This document shows positions 1 through 9,000 of a DNA stretch of 43,255 nucleotides, piece by piece. Under the pieces are notes generated by a model. It did no database searches. It had not been told where the DNA came from and saw only the letters and a list, made by a program, of their open reading frames with translations. Position 1 is the first letter of the stretch, and the number at the start of each line of letters is the position of its first letter. Where the stretch lies: positions 1-43,255 of the forward strand of contig JAIROZ010000021.1 of assembly GCA_031257255.1 (NCBI GenBank), in the 5' to 3' direction. The DNA is from Spirochaetaceae bacterium (GTDB taxonomy: Bacteria; Spirochaetota; Spirochaetia; Treponematales; Breznakiellaceae). A program made the position numbers and the translations under genes.

Positions 1-1085
1 ACGGGGTGAATCCGCGTTTTGGCAAAGATTTCCAGCAGAAAGAGCGTTAAAAACGGCACAATCAAAAAGAGTATCGCGTATTTTACGGCGCGGGTGTTGA
101 GCGCGTAGGTGTCGATGGGGCGAAAAAAGTCAACGCCGAAAAGCGAGCCATAAACGGGCGCTTTCTCGTTTTCGCGGTAGACCCACGAAAGCGGAATGTC
201 GCGGGAAAGATAACTGACATCCCATACGGCGCTGAATCCGGCGTTGTCTATCTGCGAAGAAGCGGGCAAAAAAGCCCCCTGAAACGAAGGCGATGCCCAG
301 TCGGCGCTCATTTCTATGTGAGTGTCCTGAGCGGCGGGCAGAAAACGGGCAAGCCTGCCGCCCTGTATTTCCATCGTTATACTGAACGCCGCCTCGTTCG
401 TTTTATCGTCCGGGAAGGGGTCAATGGCGGCGTGTATGCCCTGCCGGTTTTCCACGCTGGAGTTGCTGTAATAGTGGACGCCGTTTTCGACCTGTCTTGA
501 ATTAAACAGCATATTCCCGTCATTGCCGGGCTCAAAAAACAGCGTCTTGCCGTTCCAGCCCGCGCTTGTAATCTTTTTTATTCCTTTTTGGCTGCCTAGC
601 GAAATAACGAGCGCCGCGTCATGAAAGTTGTATGTTTGCCTTGCGTCTGTTTCGCGGAACATTGATTTGTCAAAAGTGCCGGAAAATGTAATCTCGCCTG
701 AATAGAGCGGTACCGAAAAAATCCCGCGTTTGCGTACCTCAGTTTTAAAATTCGCGCTTATGTTGAGCGTCTTGGGGGTAAGTATGCCGCGCATATCCTC
801 GTAAGAAACGCTTACCTTTTCGCCGTCCTTTTCGGTTTGAGTGCGCGTTGTTACACGCTCGCTGCCGTGGAATACAAGTACGGGACCGGCAAGGACAAGT
901 TCGCCGCCCCATGCTTCCATAATGCCGGATTCCGCCTCCCGCGCCGTCCGCTCGCGGTCGCGCACTAGCCCTTTTATCATCGAAAGCGGAATTAAGAGGA
1001 GCAGCACGAGCGCCGCGATAACGAGCGCCTTAAATGTGTATCCTTTTGTAAATTTCTTGAACGATTCTTTTTTTTCGGTATTCAT
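1..1085 (-). CDS. creD: CreD-like inner-membrane protein (C-terminus cut by window edge)
   Basis: The reading frame starts at the ATG at 1083-1085, four bases after an AGGAG ribosome site, and stays open to the window edge, giving about 361 residues. A basic N-terminus is followed by one hydrophobic helix (about residues 20-37, rich in A, L, V and I). A large extracytoplasmic beta-rich part follows, then a second hydrophobic stretch and the motif TRIHP near the edge. In the CreD family (COG4452), a soluble domain between an N-terminal helix and a C-terminal helix bundle carries a conserved IHPxQY-like motif at the start of that bundle. In enterobacteria CreD belongs to the CreBC regulon and its biochemical role is unknown. 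No creB or creC is seen here. The family call is fairly sure; any stress or envelope role is inference. Confidence 0.8.
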   Translation of the reverse strand, partial: MNTEKKESFKKFTKGYTFKALVIAALVLLLLIPLSMIKGLVRDRERTAREAESGIMEAWGGELVLAGPVLVFHGSERVTTRTQTEKDGEKVSVSYEDMRGILTPKTLNISANFKTEVRKRGIFSVPLYSGEITFSGTFDKSMFRETDARQTYNFHDAALVISLGSQKGIKKITSAGWNGKTLFFEPGNDGNMLFNSRQVENGVHYYSNSSVENRQGIHAAIDPFPDDKTNEAAFSITMEIQGGRLARFLPAAQDTHIEMSADWASPSFQGAFLPASSQIDNAGFSAVWDVSYLSRDIPLSWVYRENEKAPVYGSLFGVDFFRPIDTYALNTRAVKYAILFLIVPFLTLFLLEIFAKTRIHP

Positions 1086-1159
1086 CACAATCTCCTAACA
1101 ATAACACAAGTCAATTCACAAATATAATGCGGCTTTCGTTTTACAAAAAGATAGCGCCA

Positions 1160-1188
1160 TTGACCGCCCTTCCGTACCGCTGCATAAT
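1160..1188 (+). promoter_or_regulatory. sigma-70 type promoter of purC, predicted leaderless
   Basis: TTGACC at 1160-1165 and CATAAT at 1183-1188 are separated by 17 bases. The expected transcription start, about seven bases after the -10, falls on or beside the purC ATG at 1195. No Shine-Dalgarno sequence precedes that ATG, so the transcript may have no leader. Confidence 0.6.
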
Positions 1189-1194
1189 AGGGTT

Positions 1195-1905
1195 ATGGAA
1201 AAGAAACAGCAACTATACGAAGGCAAGGCAAAAAAGGTCTTTGCCACAGATAAAAGCGAGTGCTTTATTATCGAATATAAAGACGATGCCACCGCCGGTA
1301 ACGGCGCAAAACGCGGCTCTATTGCGGGGAAAGGTGAAATTAACAACCGCGTCAGCAACCATTTGATGCAACTTCTGGAAAAACAAGGGGTGCCGACTCA
1401 TTATGTAAAGGAACTTTCCGCCACGGAGACTGCCGTAAAGGTTGTTAAGATAGTGCCGCTCGAAGTTATAGTGCGGAATATAGCCGCCGGAAGCCTTGCA
1501 AAGCGGCTCGGTTTGGAAGAAGGAACGCCGCTAAAGAAAACGGTGCTGGAATACTGCTACAAAGACGATGCGCTAGGCGACCCTTTGGTAAATGAGTACC
1601 ACATTGCCGCCATGGGCTGGGCAAGCGAAGCCGACCTTAAAGTCATCGCGGGGTATTCATTCAAGATAAACGAGACTCTTTCGGCATACCTAAAGGATGC
1701 GGGAATTCAACTTATCGACTTTAAATTGGAATTTGGCAAGACACCGGCGGGAGAAATAATACTAGCCGATGAAATATCTCCTGATACCTGCCGCTTTTGG
1801 GACATCAAAACAAAGGAAAAACTCGACAAAGACAGATTCCGCCGCGACCTTGGCGGCGTGGAAGACGCCTACCGGGAAGTGCTAAAAAGGCTGCTTGGCG
1901 AATGA
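1195..1905 (+). CDS. purC: phosphoribosylaminoimidazole-succinocarboxamide synthase (SAICAR synthetase)
   Basis: This 236-residue protein has the usual length of bacterial PurC. It opens with the family N-terminus ([11 protein letters not shown]), followed by [14 protein letters not shown] in place of the nucleotide-binding loop. It also carries [15 protein letters not shown], the substrate-site segment, and [14 protein letters not shown] near the C-terminus. The enzyme joins aspartate to CAIR using ATP in de novo purine synthesis, in the cytoplasm. The start at 1195 matches the conserved N-terminus but has no ribosome site, and a promoter ends seven bases upstream. The stop overlaps the ATG of the next gene (ATGA), so the two are probably translationally coupled even though their functions are unrelated. 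No other pur gene is present. Confidence 0.96.
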   Translation: MEKKQQLYEGKAKKVFATDKSECFIIEYKDDATAGNGAKRGSIAGKGEINNRVSNHLMQLLEKQGVPTHYVKELSATETAVKVVKIVPLEVIVRNIAAGSLAKRLGLEEGTPLKKTVLEYCYKDDALGDPLVNEYHIAAMGWASEADLKVIAGYSFKINETLSAYLKDAGIQLIDFKLEFGKTPAGEIILADEISPDTCRFWDIKTKEKLDKDRFRRDLGGVEDAYREVLKRLLGE

Positions 1906-2705
1906 ATTTCCCGCGATTTTGCGTTTTTAGTTTGATAATGCTTTCTTCCTGCGCAAAAGGAGGCGGAACGAATGTACAGGCATCCCCCGGCGCTTCTTCA
2001 TCCAAAAGAATCGAAGCCGCCTTACGGAATGCCGCCATCCCGGAGGCTTTCGCGCAAAAAATACTTGGCTTTAACGAAGCAATATTCCTATCCGCCCTTG
2101 AAGCCGCCACAACAGGCGATGCTTACCTGCATCTTTTGGTAGACAAAAAACATCCTCTCATTCCTCTGGGCTATGCGCCGGCTGACCTTGTGGAATTGCA
2201 TAACGGAACATATCAGGTGAGCCGTGCCGGGCTTATGTTAAGGCGCGATGCGGAAAAGGCGCTTGCGGCAATGGCGGCGGCGGCGCAGGCGGATGGTGTT
2301 ACGCTCACAGCGTCCTCGGCGTACCGTTCTTACAAGTATCAGGTTGAGGTTTATGCCCGCAATGTACGCGAAAACGGGCAGGCTGCCGCCGACCGTGAAT
2401 CGGCGCGTCCGGGTTACAGTCAACATCAGACGGGGCTCGCGGTAGACTTTGGCTCCATTACGGACGCATTTGCCGGAACCGCCGCCGGAAAATGGATGGC
2501 TGTAAATGCCCCGCGCTTTGGCTGGAGCATCTCATTCCCTGACGGATACGAAGCGGTAACAGGCTACCGCTGGGAAAGTTGGCATTTTCGTTATGTAGGC
2601 ATTCCGCTTGCGGAATTTATTACCGTCTGGTTTGCCGGAATTCAGCAGTATGCTCTTCAATTTATTTATGAATGGGAGAGGCTCGAAGGCGGCGGCAATG
2701 GATAA
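1902..2705 (+). CDS. VanY-like D-alanyl-D-alanine carboxypeptidase, lipoprotein
   Basis: The start chosen is the ATG overlapping the purC stop, which gives 267 residues and a lipoprotein signal (hydrophobic FSLIML followed by SSC at about residues 15-17). The frame is open further upstream inside purC, but that extension would hide the signal. The C-terminal half is a peptidase M15B domain: [10 protein letters not shown], then [12 protein letters not shown], which carries the SxHxxGxAxD zinc ligands, and [10 protein letters not shown], which carries the ExWHxR motif. Enzymes of this family trim the terminal D-Ala from peptidoglycan stem peptides in the periplasm. The next gene is murG, so a wall-metabolism context fits. 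Family confidence is high; the exact substrate is unknown. Confidence 0.88.
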   Translation: MNFPRFCVFSLIMLSSCAKGGGTNVQASPGASSSKRIEAALRNAAIPEAFAQKILGFNEAIFLSALEAATTGDAYLHLLVDKKHPLIPLGYAPADLVELHNGTYQVSRAGLMLRRDAEKALAAMAAAAQADGVTLTASSAYRSYKYQVEVYARNVRENGQAAADRESARPGYSQHQTGLAVDFGSITDAFAGTAAGKWMAVNAPRFGWSISFPDGYEAVTGYRWESWHFRYVGIPLAEFITVWFAGIQQYALQFIYEWERLEGGGNG

Positions 2706-3831
2706 CACGCTGACAATAGCCTTTACCGGGGGAGGCACGGGCGGGCATATATACCCCGGTCTTGCGCTCATAGAGGCGCTTAGGACAGAAGGCGGCATCT
2801 TTGCGGATGCCCGCATAATCTGGCTCGGTTCAAAACGCGGAATGGACAAAACTATTGTAGAATCTGCCGCCGGCTTAAACATTGCCTTTTTTGGCATCCG
2901 CTCCGGCAAACTCCGCCGTTCATTTTCGTTTAGGAATATCCTTGACATATACAATGTTTTTGCCGGGTTCATCGAAAGTTTACTCATCCTAAAAAGAGAA
3001 CGCCCGCGCCTTTTATTTTCCAAAGGCGGCTTTGTGAGCGTACCGCCCGTTGCCGCGGCACATTCTCTCAAAATTCCCGCATGGACGCACGAGTCCGATT
3101 TTAGCATGGGGCTTGCAAACAAAATTAACGCCCGTTTTGCCGTCAGAATCTTCCTCTCCTACGAACAAACCTTGGACGCTCTGCCGCCGCGTTTGCGCGG
3201 TAAGGCTGTCGTAAGCGGAAATCCGGTACGCGCCGCCTTTTACAGTGCCTCCTCAGATGAGAGGGTGCCGGAAAGCGCTGCTAAGGCACGGGCATTTTTG
3301 GGTTTGACCGAAGACGCGCCGGTGCTGTTCATTTTGGGGGGGAGTCAGGGAGCGCAAGAAATAAATGCTCTTGTGGAGCAGACGCTTGCCGCGCTAACCG
3401 TACGCTTTGTTGTCGTTCATCAGACGGGAGGCGGAGAAGCGGCTGGCGCGGCAACAGACCGGTACAAGCCGTTTGCGTACATAAAGAACGAAATGCCCAG
3501 TTTGCTTGCATATTCGGCGCTTGTTGCCGGAAGAAGCGGGGCGGGGACTGTTTGGGAATGTGCCGCCTGCGGCAAACCTATGATGCTCATCCCCCTTGCG
3601 GGGAGCGGCACACGCGGCGACCAAGTAGAAAACGCCCGTTATTTTGAAAGAAAAGGCGCCGCCGTCTGCCTTGTACATCCGTCCGCCGGGGAATTCCTTA
3701 GCGCCGTAACGGCGCTTGCGGATTCGCCTGCCCGCCTAAAAGATATGGCGGAGTCCTCCCATAAACTAGGACGGCAAAATGCCGCCGCCTTCCTAGCCCG
3801 TGAAATTTGCGATGCTTGTCTGGCAGGATGA
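2698..3831 (+). CDS. murG: UDP-GlcNAc:lipid I N-acetylglucosaminyltransferase
   Basis: MurG makes lipid II from lipid I at the inner face of the cytoplasmic membrane. The frame opens at 2608, but the ATG at 2698 puts the conserved glycine loop TGGGTGGHIYPGLAL at residues 10-24, as in other MurG proteins, and gives 377 residues, close to the family's usual length of about 360. Further family marks are HESDFSMGLANKIN (acceptor side), LGGSQGAQEIN opening the second Rossmann domain, and SALVAGRSGAGTVWECAACG followed by GDQVENARYF, which bind UDP-GlcNAc. The start lies eight bases inside the upstream carboxypeptidase gene, and the 3' end overlaps the next small gene. Both suggest one transcription unit. 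Confidence 0.96.
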   Translation: MDNTLTIAFTGGGTGGHIYPGLALIEALRTEGGIFADARIIWLGSKRGMDKTIVESAAGLNIAFFGIRSGKLRRSFSFRNILDIYNVFAGFIESLLILKRERPRLLFSKGGFVSVPPVAAAHSLKIPAWTHESDFSMGLANKINARFAVRIFLSYEQTLDALPPRLRGKAVVSGNPVRAAFYSASSDERVPESAAKARAFLGLTEDAPVLFILGGSQGAQEINALVEQTLAALTVRFVVVHQTGGGEAAGAATDRYKPFAYIKNEMPSLLAYSALVAGRSGAGTVWECAACGKPMMLIPLAGSGTRGDQVENARYFERKGAAVCLVHPSAGEFLSAVTALADSPARLKDMAESSHKLGRQNAAAFLAREICDACLAG

Positions 3832-4099
3832 ACTTTACCAAAAAGCCCTAGACGATGAACTGCGCGTTTTGGAGCGCCGTCTGGCAGCATCCGCAGATGG
3901 CGATATAGACGCGGCAGCGGCGGCTCTGAAAAGGACCTTATCACAACTTTACGAACTGGAAGGCTCAGACTGGCTGGGACGGGGCGAAGCAGGTTCCATA
4001 CAACTTTCCGCGCAAATAGCCGCCTACGAAATTATCATAGACCGCATGCGCCGCGAAAATGGCAGTCAGAGCAGCCGTCCTCTACCGCCCCTCACATAA
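3800..4099 (+). CDS. small protein of unknown function
   Basis: This 99-residue acidic, helical protein has no motif I recognise. It overlaps the end of murG by 32 bases if it starts at 3800, or by 20 bases if the later ATG at 3812 (MLVWQDEL) is used. The sequence is rich in Ala, Leu, Glu and Arg, with pieces such as ALDDELRVLERRLAA and IAAYEIIIDRMRREN that could form two amphipathic helices. It has no signal peptide or membrane segment. It sits between murG and smpB in a tight plus-strand cluster, which supports a real coding region. The function is unknown. Confidence 0.6.
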   Translation: MKFAMLVWQDELYQKALDDELRVLERRLAASADGDIDAAAAALKRTLSQLYELEGSDWLGRGEAGSIQLSAQIAAYEIIIDRMRRENGSQSSRPLPPLT

Positions 4100-4117
4100 A
4101 AACGGCATAATAACAGT

Positions 4118-4612
4118 ATGAAGGAGAATAAAAGCGCCGGGCATACCGGCGGCGGAATAAAACAAATCGCCTTTAACCGCCGCGCCTACTATAACTACGA
4201 GGTAGTAGAAAAAATTGAATGCGGCATCGTTCTACAAGGGTCAGAAGTCAAATCGTTAAAAGACGGGCGTGTCTCCTTCCCGGACGGCTGGGCAGAGATA
4301 CAAAACGGCGAGGTTTGGCTGCGCCAGTGCGTTATTGCCGAATATCCATTTGCCGCCCTGTTCAAACACGAGCCGGAACGCCCAAAAAAATTATTATTGC
4401 ACAAACAGGAAATCAAGCGCTTAAAAAGGCGCGTTGACGAAAAAGGCTATACATTAACGCCGCTTTCGTTTTATCTTAAAGGCGGAAAAGTAAAGGTAGA
4501 ACTGGGCGTTTGTAAAGGAAAAAAACAATACGACAAACGCGCCGTAATACGAGGGAGAGACCTTGACCGCGAAGCGGCAAGGGAAATGTCAAATAAGATT
4601 AGGGACAGATGA
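4118..4612 (+). CDS. smpB: SsrA-binding protein SmpB
   Basis: SmpB binds tmRNA and brings it to stalled ribosomes for trans-translation. The 164-residue product matches the family throughout: IAFNRRAYYNYEVVEKIECG at the N-terminus, LQGSEVKSLKDGRVS, the RPKKLLLHKQEIKRL segment that contacts tmRNA, and the basic tail GKKQYDKRAVIRGRDLDREA. The first ~14 residues are a Gly/Lys-rich extension. The ATG has no ribosome site upstream, but a CATAAT hexamer ends seven bases before it. The stop overlaps the next start (ATGA). No tmRNA gene is seen in the window. Confidence 0.96.
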   Translation: MKENKSAGHTGGGIKQIAFNRRAYYNYEVVEKIECGIVLQGSEVKSLKDGRVSFPDGWAEIQNGEVWLRQCVIAEYPFAALFKHEPERPKKLLLHKQEIKRLKRRVDEKGYTLTPLSFYLKGGKVKVELGVCKGKKQYDKRAVIRGRDLDREAAREMSNKIRDR

Positions 4613-5418
4613 AGAAAAATTTATTTGTGCTGTCTGTATTGTTCCTCGTTATGTACAGCGCCGCATCCGCGCAGCAAGCGGTTACGGTTGTTGAATTCAT
4701 CCCTTTTACAGTGGAAGGGATGAGCGCCGAAGAAGGCATGATGATAGAAGACATTGTGCGCGACCATATCAAAAAAGTTAAAAATATAATGCTTGTATTT
4801 CCCGGAGTTGACGAAATTCTGCCGCGCAGCCACATTGATTATGTATTTGCCGGGAAGATATATAATGATGATGATGAATTCACCTTACATATTGATGTAC
4901 TCGATTCGCGGACACAAAAAAGAAATACATGGAAGCAGACTTACCGCTCGTCCAGCGATATGGCGCTAAAAGCGCCCGCTATAAATTATCTTTCGTTTTT
5001 TGGCGCGGCTGCCGCAAAGGAAGATGGAACTCCGGAAACTATAGAGCCGGAAAAATTATTAGGGCGCTGGCGGGGAGGCGGCGGCATTGAGCAGGTGTTC
5101 TTTTTCCCCGGCGGCATTGGGCGCGCTTATTTTTCGCGGGGCGCGGGAATGGAATTTGCATGGCGCATAGAAGACAAAAAGGTAATTATAGAACAGAAGT
5201 CGAAAAACGACCCTCGCTACTATCAAGCGCCGCCTGCCGCCGCCGCCGTTCTTACGGAACTCGCGGAGCCTAAGCACTGGGAACTTTCGCTCTACGACAG
5301 CGGACAAACGCTCCGCGGCAGCGTTACGGAAACCATCGCGGACTATGACGGCACAAACGAAGTACGCCTGCTCTACGATACTGTCGGCAAAGCCGAATGG
5401 AAAAAACTTGGGCGTTAG
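4609..5418 (+). CDS. secreted protein of unknown function
   Basis: This 269-residue protein has a cleavable signal peptide: MKKN, a hydrophobic core of L, V, F and M, and a likely cut after SAASAQ near residue 22. The first mature half (about residues 25-135) resembles periplasmic nucleotide- or lipid-independent alpha/beta folds such as the FlgO/TolB-N type (VTVVEFIPFTVEGMSAEEG, then an adhesive IDYVFAGKIYNDDDEFTL strand pattern), but the match is weak. The second half (residues 145-269) begins with LLGRWRGGGGIEQVFFFPGG, which reads like a lipocalin-like beta domain. It is coupled to smpB by an ATGA overlap. No function is assigned. Confidence 0.7.
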   Translation: MKKNLFVLSVLFLVMYSAASAQQAVTVVEFIPFTVEGMSAEEGMMIEDIVRDHIKKVKNIMLVFPGVDEILPRSHIDYVFAGKIYNDDDEFTLHIDVLDSRTQKRNTWKQTYRSSSDMALKAPAINYLSFFGAAAAKEDGTPETIEPEKLLGRWRGGGGIEQVFFFPGGIGRAYFSRGAGMEFAWRIEDKKVIIEQKSKNDPRYYQAPPAAAAVLTELAEPKHWELSLYDSGQTLRGSVTETIADYDGTNEVRLLYDTVGKAEWKKLGR

Positions 5419-5421
5419 GCG

Positions 5422-6018
5422 GTGAACAAATATGAAAAACCGGATTTTTGGTCGCTCAAAGCGCGTAGCGAAGGCTACCCGGCGCGTTCTGTTTACAAAC
5501 TACAGGAAATTTTGCAAAAGTTCCCGCATCTTATACCGCGCCATTCTTTTTGCGCCCTCGACTTAGGAGCGGCACCCGGCAGTTGGAGCCTATACCTGCT
5601 GCGCCATTATCCTGCGCGTCTTGTCTCCTGCGACCTGCTCCCGCTTGCAATACAAATGCCGGCAGACGATGCCGGCGGTTCCTCTACATTTATTCAAGGC
5701 GATTTTACAGACCCGGCAGTTCAGGCGCAAATACGCGGACATGGCGCGTACAGCCTTATTTTAAGCGATGCCGCGCCGGCTACCAGCGGCAGCAAAACAC
5801 TCGACAGCCTCCGCTCTCTGGAATTGGCAAAGACGGCTCTTTTTTACGCGGAAACCTGTCTGGAAGAAGGCGGCGGTTTTGCCGTAAAATTTTTTCAGGG
5901 CAGCGAAAGCGCGGATTTTATTGCCGGAGCGCGGCGGAGTTTTAGCGCGGTAAAAATCTTCAAGCCCCAAGCCTGCCGTTCCAATTCTGTGGAAACTTAC
6001 ATTATAGGAACGCGCTAA
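5422..6018 (+). CDS. rlmE: 23S rRNA 2'-O-ribose U2552 methyltransferase, RlmE/FtsJ family
   Basis: This 198-residue Rossmann methyltransferase uses a GTG start three bases after the previous stop. The SAM-binding loop is LDLGAAPGSWSLYLL. The family's catalytic tetrad can be read as K26 (SVYKL), D116 (ILSDAAP), K156 (AVKFFQG) and E191 (SNSVETYI), equivalent to the K-D-K-E of E. coli RrmJ. The enzyme methylates U2552 in the ribosomal A loop at a late stage of 50S assembly. It is the last gene of the plus-strand cluster that starts with purC and converges on the LptD-like gene. The start is the least certain point, because no clear ribosome site precedes the GTG. Confidence 0.92.
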   Translation: MNKYEKPDFWSLKARSEGYPARSVYKLQEILQKFPHLIPRHSFCALDLGAAPGSWSLYLLRHYPARLVSCDLLPLAIQMPADDAGGSSTFIQGDFTDPAVQAQIRGHGAYSLILSDAAPATSGSKTLDSLRSLELAKTALFYAETCLEEGGGFAVKFFQGSESADFIAGARRSFSAVKIFKPQACRSNSVETYIIGTR

Positions 6019-6053
6019 TAAATCGTATTCTACAATGCTAAATTCAATTATAT

Positions 6054-9000
6054 TCAATCGCGCTTAACAAACTTTTCTTCTTTGCCGTCATAGTATACAT
6101 CAGATTTTATTTCGGTTATCGGCAGCCACTGAATAAGGAAAGAAACAGTTGTATAAAATTTATATACCTGCGGAATTGCCTTTGTATCAAGCGATGGCGT
6201 TGTAGTAACAGAAAGAGTCGCATTCCAGTCGCCTAAAAAGTGAGTGGCGCTTACAGTAAAGGATTTTAATTTGAAGCCGGAACTGCGGCGCAGGTCATCA
6301 TCATCAAAACGAAAAGAATTAAATAAGTCGATAAATATATTTTTCTCGCCCGGCACTTCCTGCTTGTCGCGCAAATCCGAAAACATTGGCAAATCCTGAA
6401 TATACCGGTAAATACTTGCGTTTTCGTTTGTGGTACTCATAGAAAGTTGCAGGAATTTATTTATATTCAGCGTAAAACCCAGTGTCAAATTAAAGCGTGA
6501 ATATGTATACCGCTGCAAGTCAAAAGAAAGGCTTGTATTTATATTGAATGTAAATTTAAGCCAACTATTAAAAAAACTTTTTTCCGGCATAGAATTTGAA
6601 TATGTTATATTAAGGTCGCGGGGGCGGAGTATTTGTTCGCCGCCCAGCGCCGGGTCGGTAATTTGAACCCAGCCCTGTCCATCCTGATATTCATATTTAT
6701 ACATACGGGCGGCGGCAAAACTCGCGCTTAATTTTCCAAATGTAAGCGTAGTATTAGCGCTTGTCCACTCGTCAAGTTCCGGGTCGTAGGCTAGGCTTTG
6801 ACGCAGCGATTTGTTTGTACCAAATGTAAGCGCTTCCGATAAATTGACTGTCGAGAAAGTCCAGCCGGGCCATATCTGTCCCCACTTGGTACTGGTGCTG
6901 GTCTCCGGCGATACCTCCGCCTGAGTTTCAGGGTTTTCGCGCACAGACGCGCTTGCCGTAGTTTCGCTTATCCAGATACGCATCGCGGCGTTAGAAGTGT
7001 AGGTTTGATACAGCGGCGGCAATGACGCCGAAAAAGAAAGCGACTGTGTTTTTTCCATTATGCTGGCGGAAAGGTTTGTGCTTATATTATGAGCGCTTAA
7101 ATCTTCGCGGATAAAATCGCCCCATTGTACATCCCATTCAGGTTCGATAGATTCCACGTCTAGAGCGTTATCGGCATAATTTATTTTGTTGTAATCAAAT
7201 ATTGACTTTGCCATAAGCCCGCCTAAGTTGTAACTAATTGTTGACGCGCTAAACATATTGCTCCAGTACAATGGCTTTATGCTTACGCTGCCTGTATACG
7301 AAGTTGTCCATGTTGTTGCCTGATAATCCGCAAGCCGGATAGATTTTTGCGAGGCATTATCTTTATACATTTCTGATTCTGTGTTAATATATGTATGGTC
7401 CTGCCATGCGGCATTGCCTGATAGTCCGGCGGATAATGTAAAGAGTCCGTTATTTGATTCCGAAATTGATATATTCGTACTTCCGTCACTTCTAAAATTG
7501 TAAAACATAGATGCTATATCGCCCCAGTCTATATCGTCTGACTTATTCCATTTTGCCCTGTCAAACTGAGTTTCGCCGGCGCTGGAAGGGTTAAAGCGGT
7601 ATGTCCATGTAGCGGTAAGCGCTCCGGTTTTTGGCAGCGTAAATGTCTGGCTCAATGCCGGCGGATTCATCGAAACGGGGCTTGTGCCGTCAACAAGCCC
7701 CGCTTCCGCCCCCGCTTCTGTTTTTTTCCATGGAGAGAGCGGCGTTCCTATGCCTTCCAGCGGGTCAGGAATTTCTTTGTCTTTTTCTTTTGCCGCGTTC
7801 ACCGTGCGCAAAGTAAGCGGTGTTCCTCCCAAAGAACCGCTTACTGAGTACATTGTAAGTTTATCGGGATAATAGAAAGCGCGGGACGGGCTGTCTTTTG
7901 ATATATCGTTTGCCGTTAAATCGGCGGAAGTTAATTCTTTATATCCAAACTGAAGATAACTCTGAAAACTGTTTATCGAAAGTGTAGATATATATGGAGA
8001 GAATATAGTTGTGCTAAGATTCGGGCTTAGGCTCATAGTCCATTGATACGAACCTATTGTATATTTTTTTTGGTCTTCTTCCGTAAGGAATTGACCCGAT
8101 TTTAGCATACTCATCCAGTCTATCATTTCCTGACGGTTCTGTGTGTCCTGGTCTATCCACGGGTCGGAATACATAGGAAAGTCGAAAGTTATAGAGCCGA
8201 ATTTTCCCGAAAATCCAAACGATGTTTTTAGACGGTAACGGAACGGCACTTCCGCGCCGAATAAGTTTGATTTGTTCCAGTCGCTGTCTTCCGAAAACGG
8301 CACTGTACTATCCAGCGATGATTCGTAGGGCGTAAAGTATCCATTGCTGCTTTCAAACACAGTGCGCGTCCAGCCGAGTCCGCCGTCAAATTTAAGGCTG
8401 TTCAAAAATCCTATCTTTGGAAGTTCAAGACGGAGACCTGTATAAAATCCGAGGTTTGCGTAGCCGTCAAGCAGTATCGAAAATTTCTTAGCATCTGCTT
8501 CACGGCGTTTGCGGCGTGTACTCCGCAGGAATACGCCGTTCCTCACCTTTTCCATATCCGCGCCGGAACCCAAAATTTTTGAAATTGAATTTTCTTTGCT
8601 GGGGTCATTTTCGGGACGCCCCCAAATATATGTTGTCGTCTGAAAATAGTTTCCATCCCGCGTTCTGTTGCCGACTACAGGATGAAAGATAGCCTCATCC
8701 GCCGGAAATAAAAATGCCGGCAGCCACAACACAGGAACTTCGCCTACTTTGAGTACGCCGTTAAAAAGCGCCCAGTCAGACCCCGGCAATATCCACAATT
8801 TTGAAGCGTCAATCGACCAGAAACTTTCTTCCTGCGCCGCGTTAGTAATGCGGGCATTTTTGAGCACGGTGGTTTCCGACTCATTCTTGGATATAACCTG
8901 ACCGGCAAACCGGTACGCCGTGCCGCTGCCGGAAAGCGAATGCTGCGAAACAGTATCTATAAAACTGCCGACCCATGTATCAAGGTTGATAGTAATTGAA

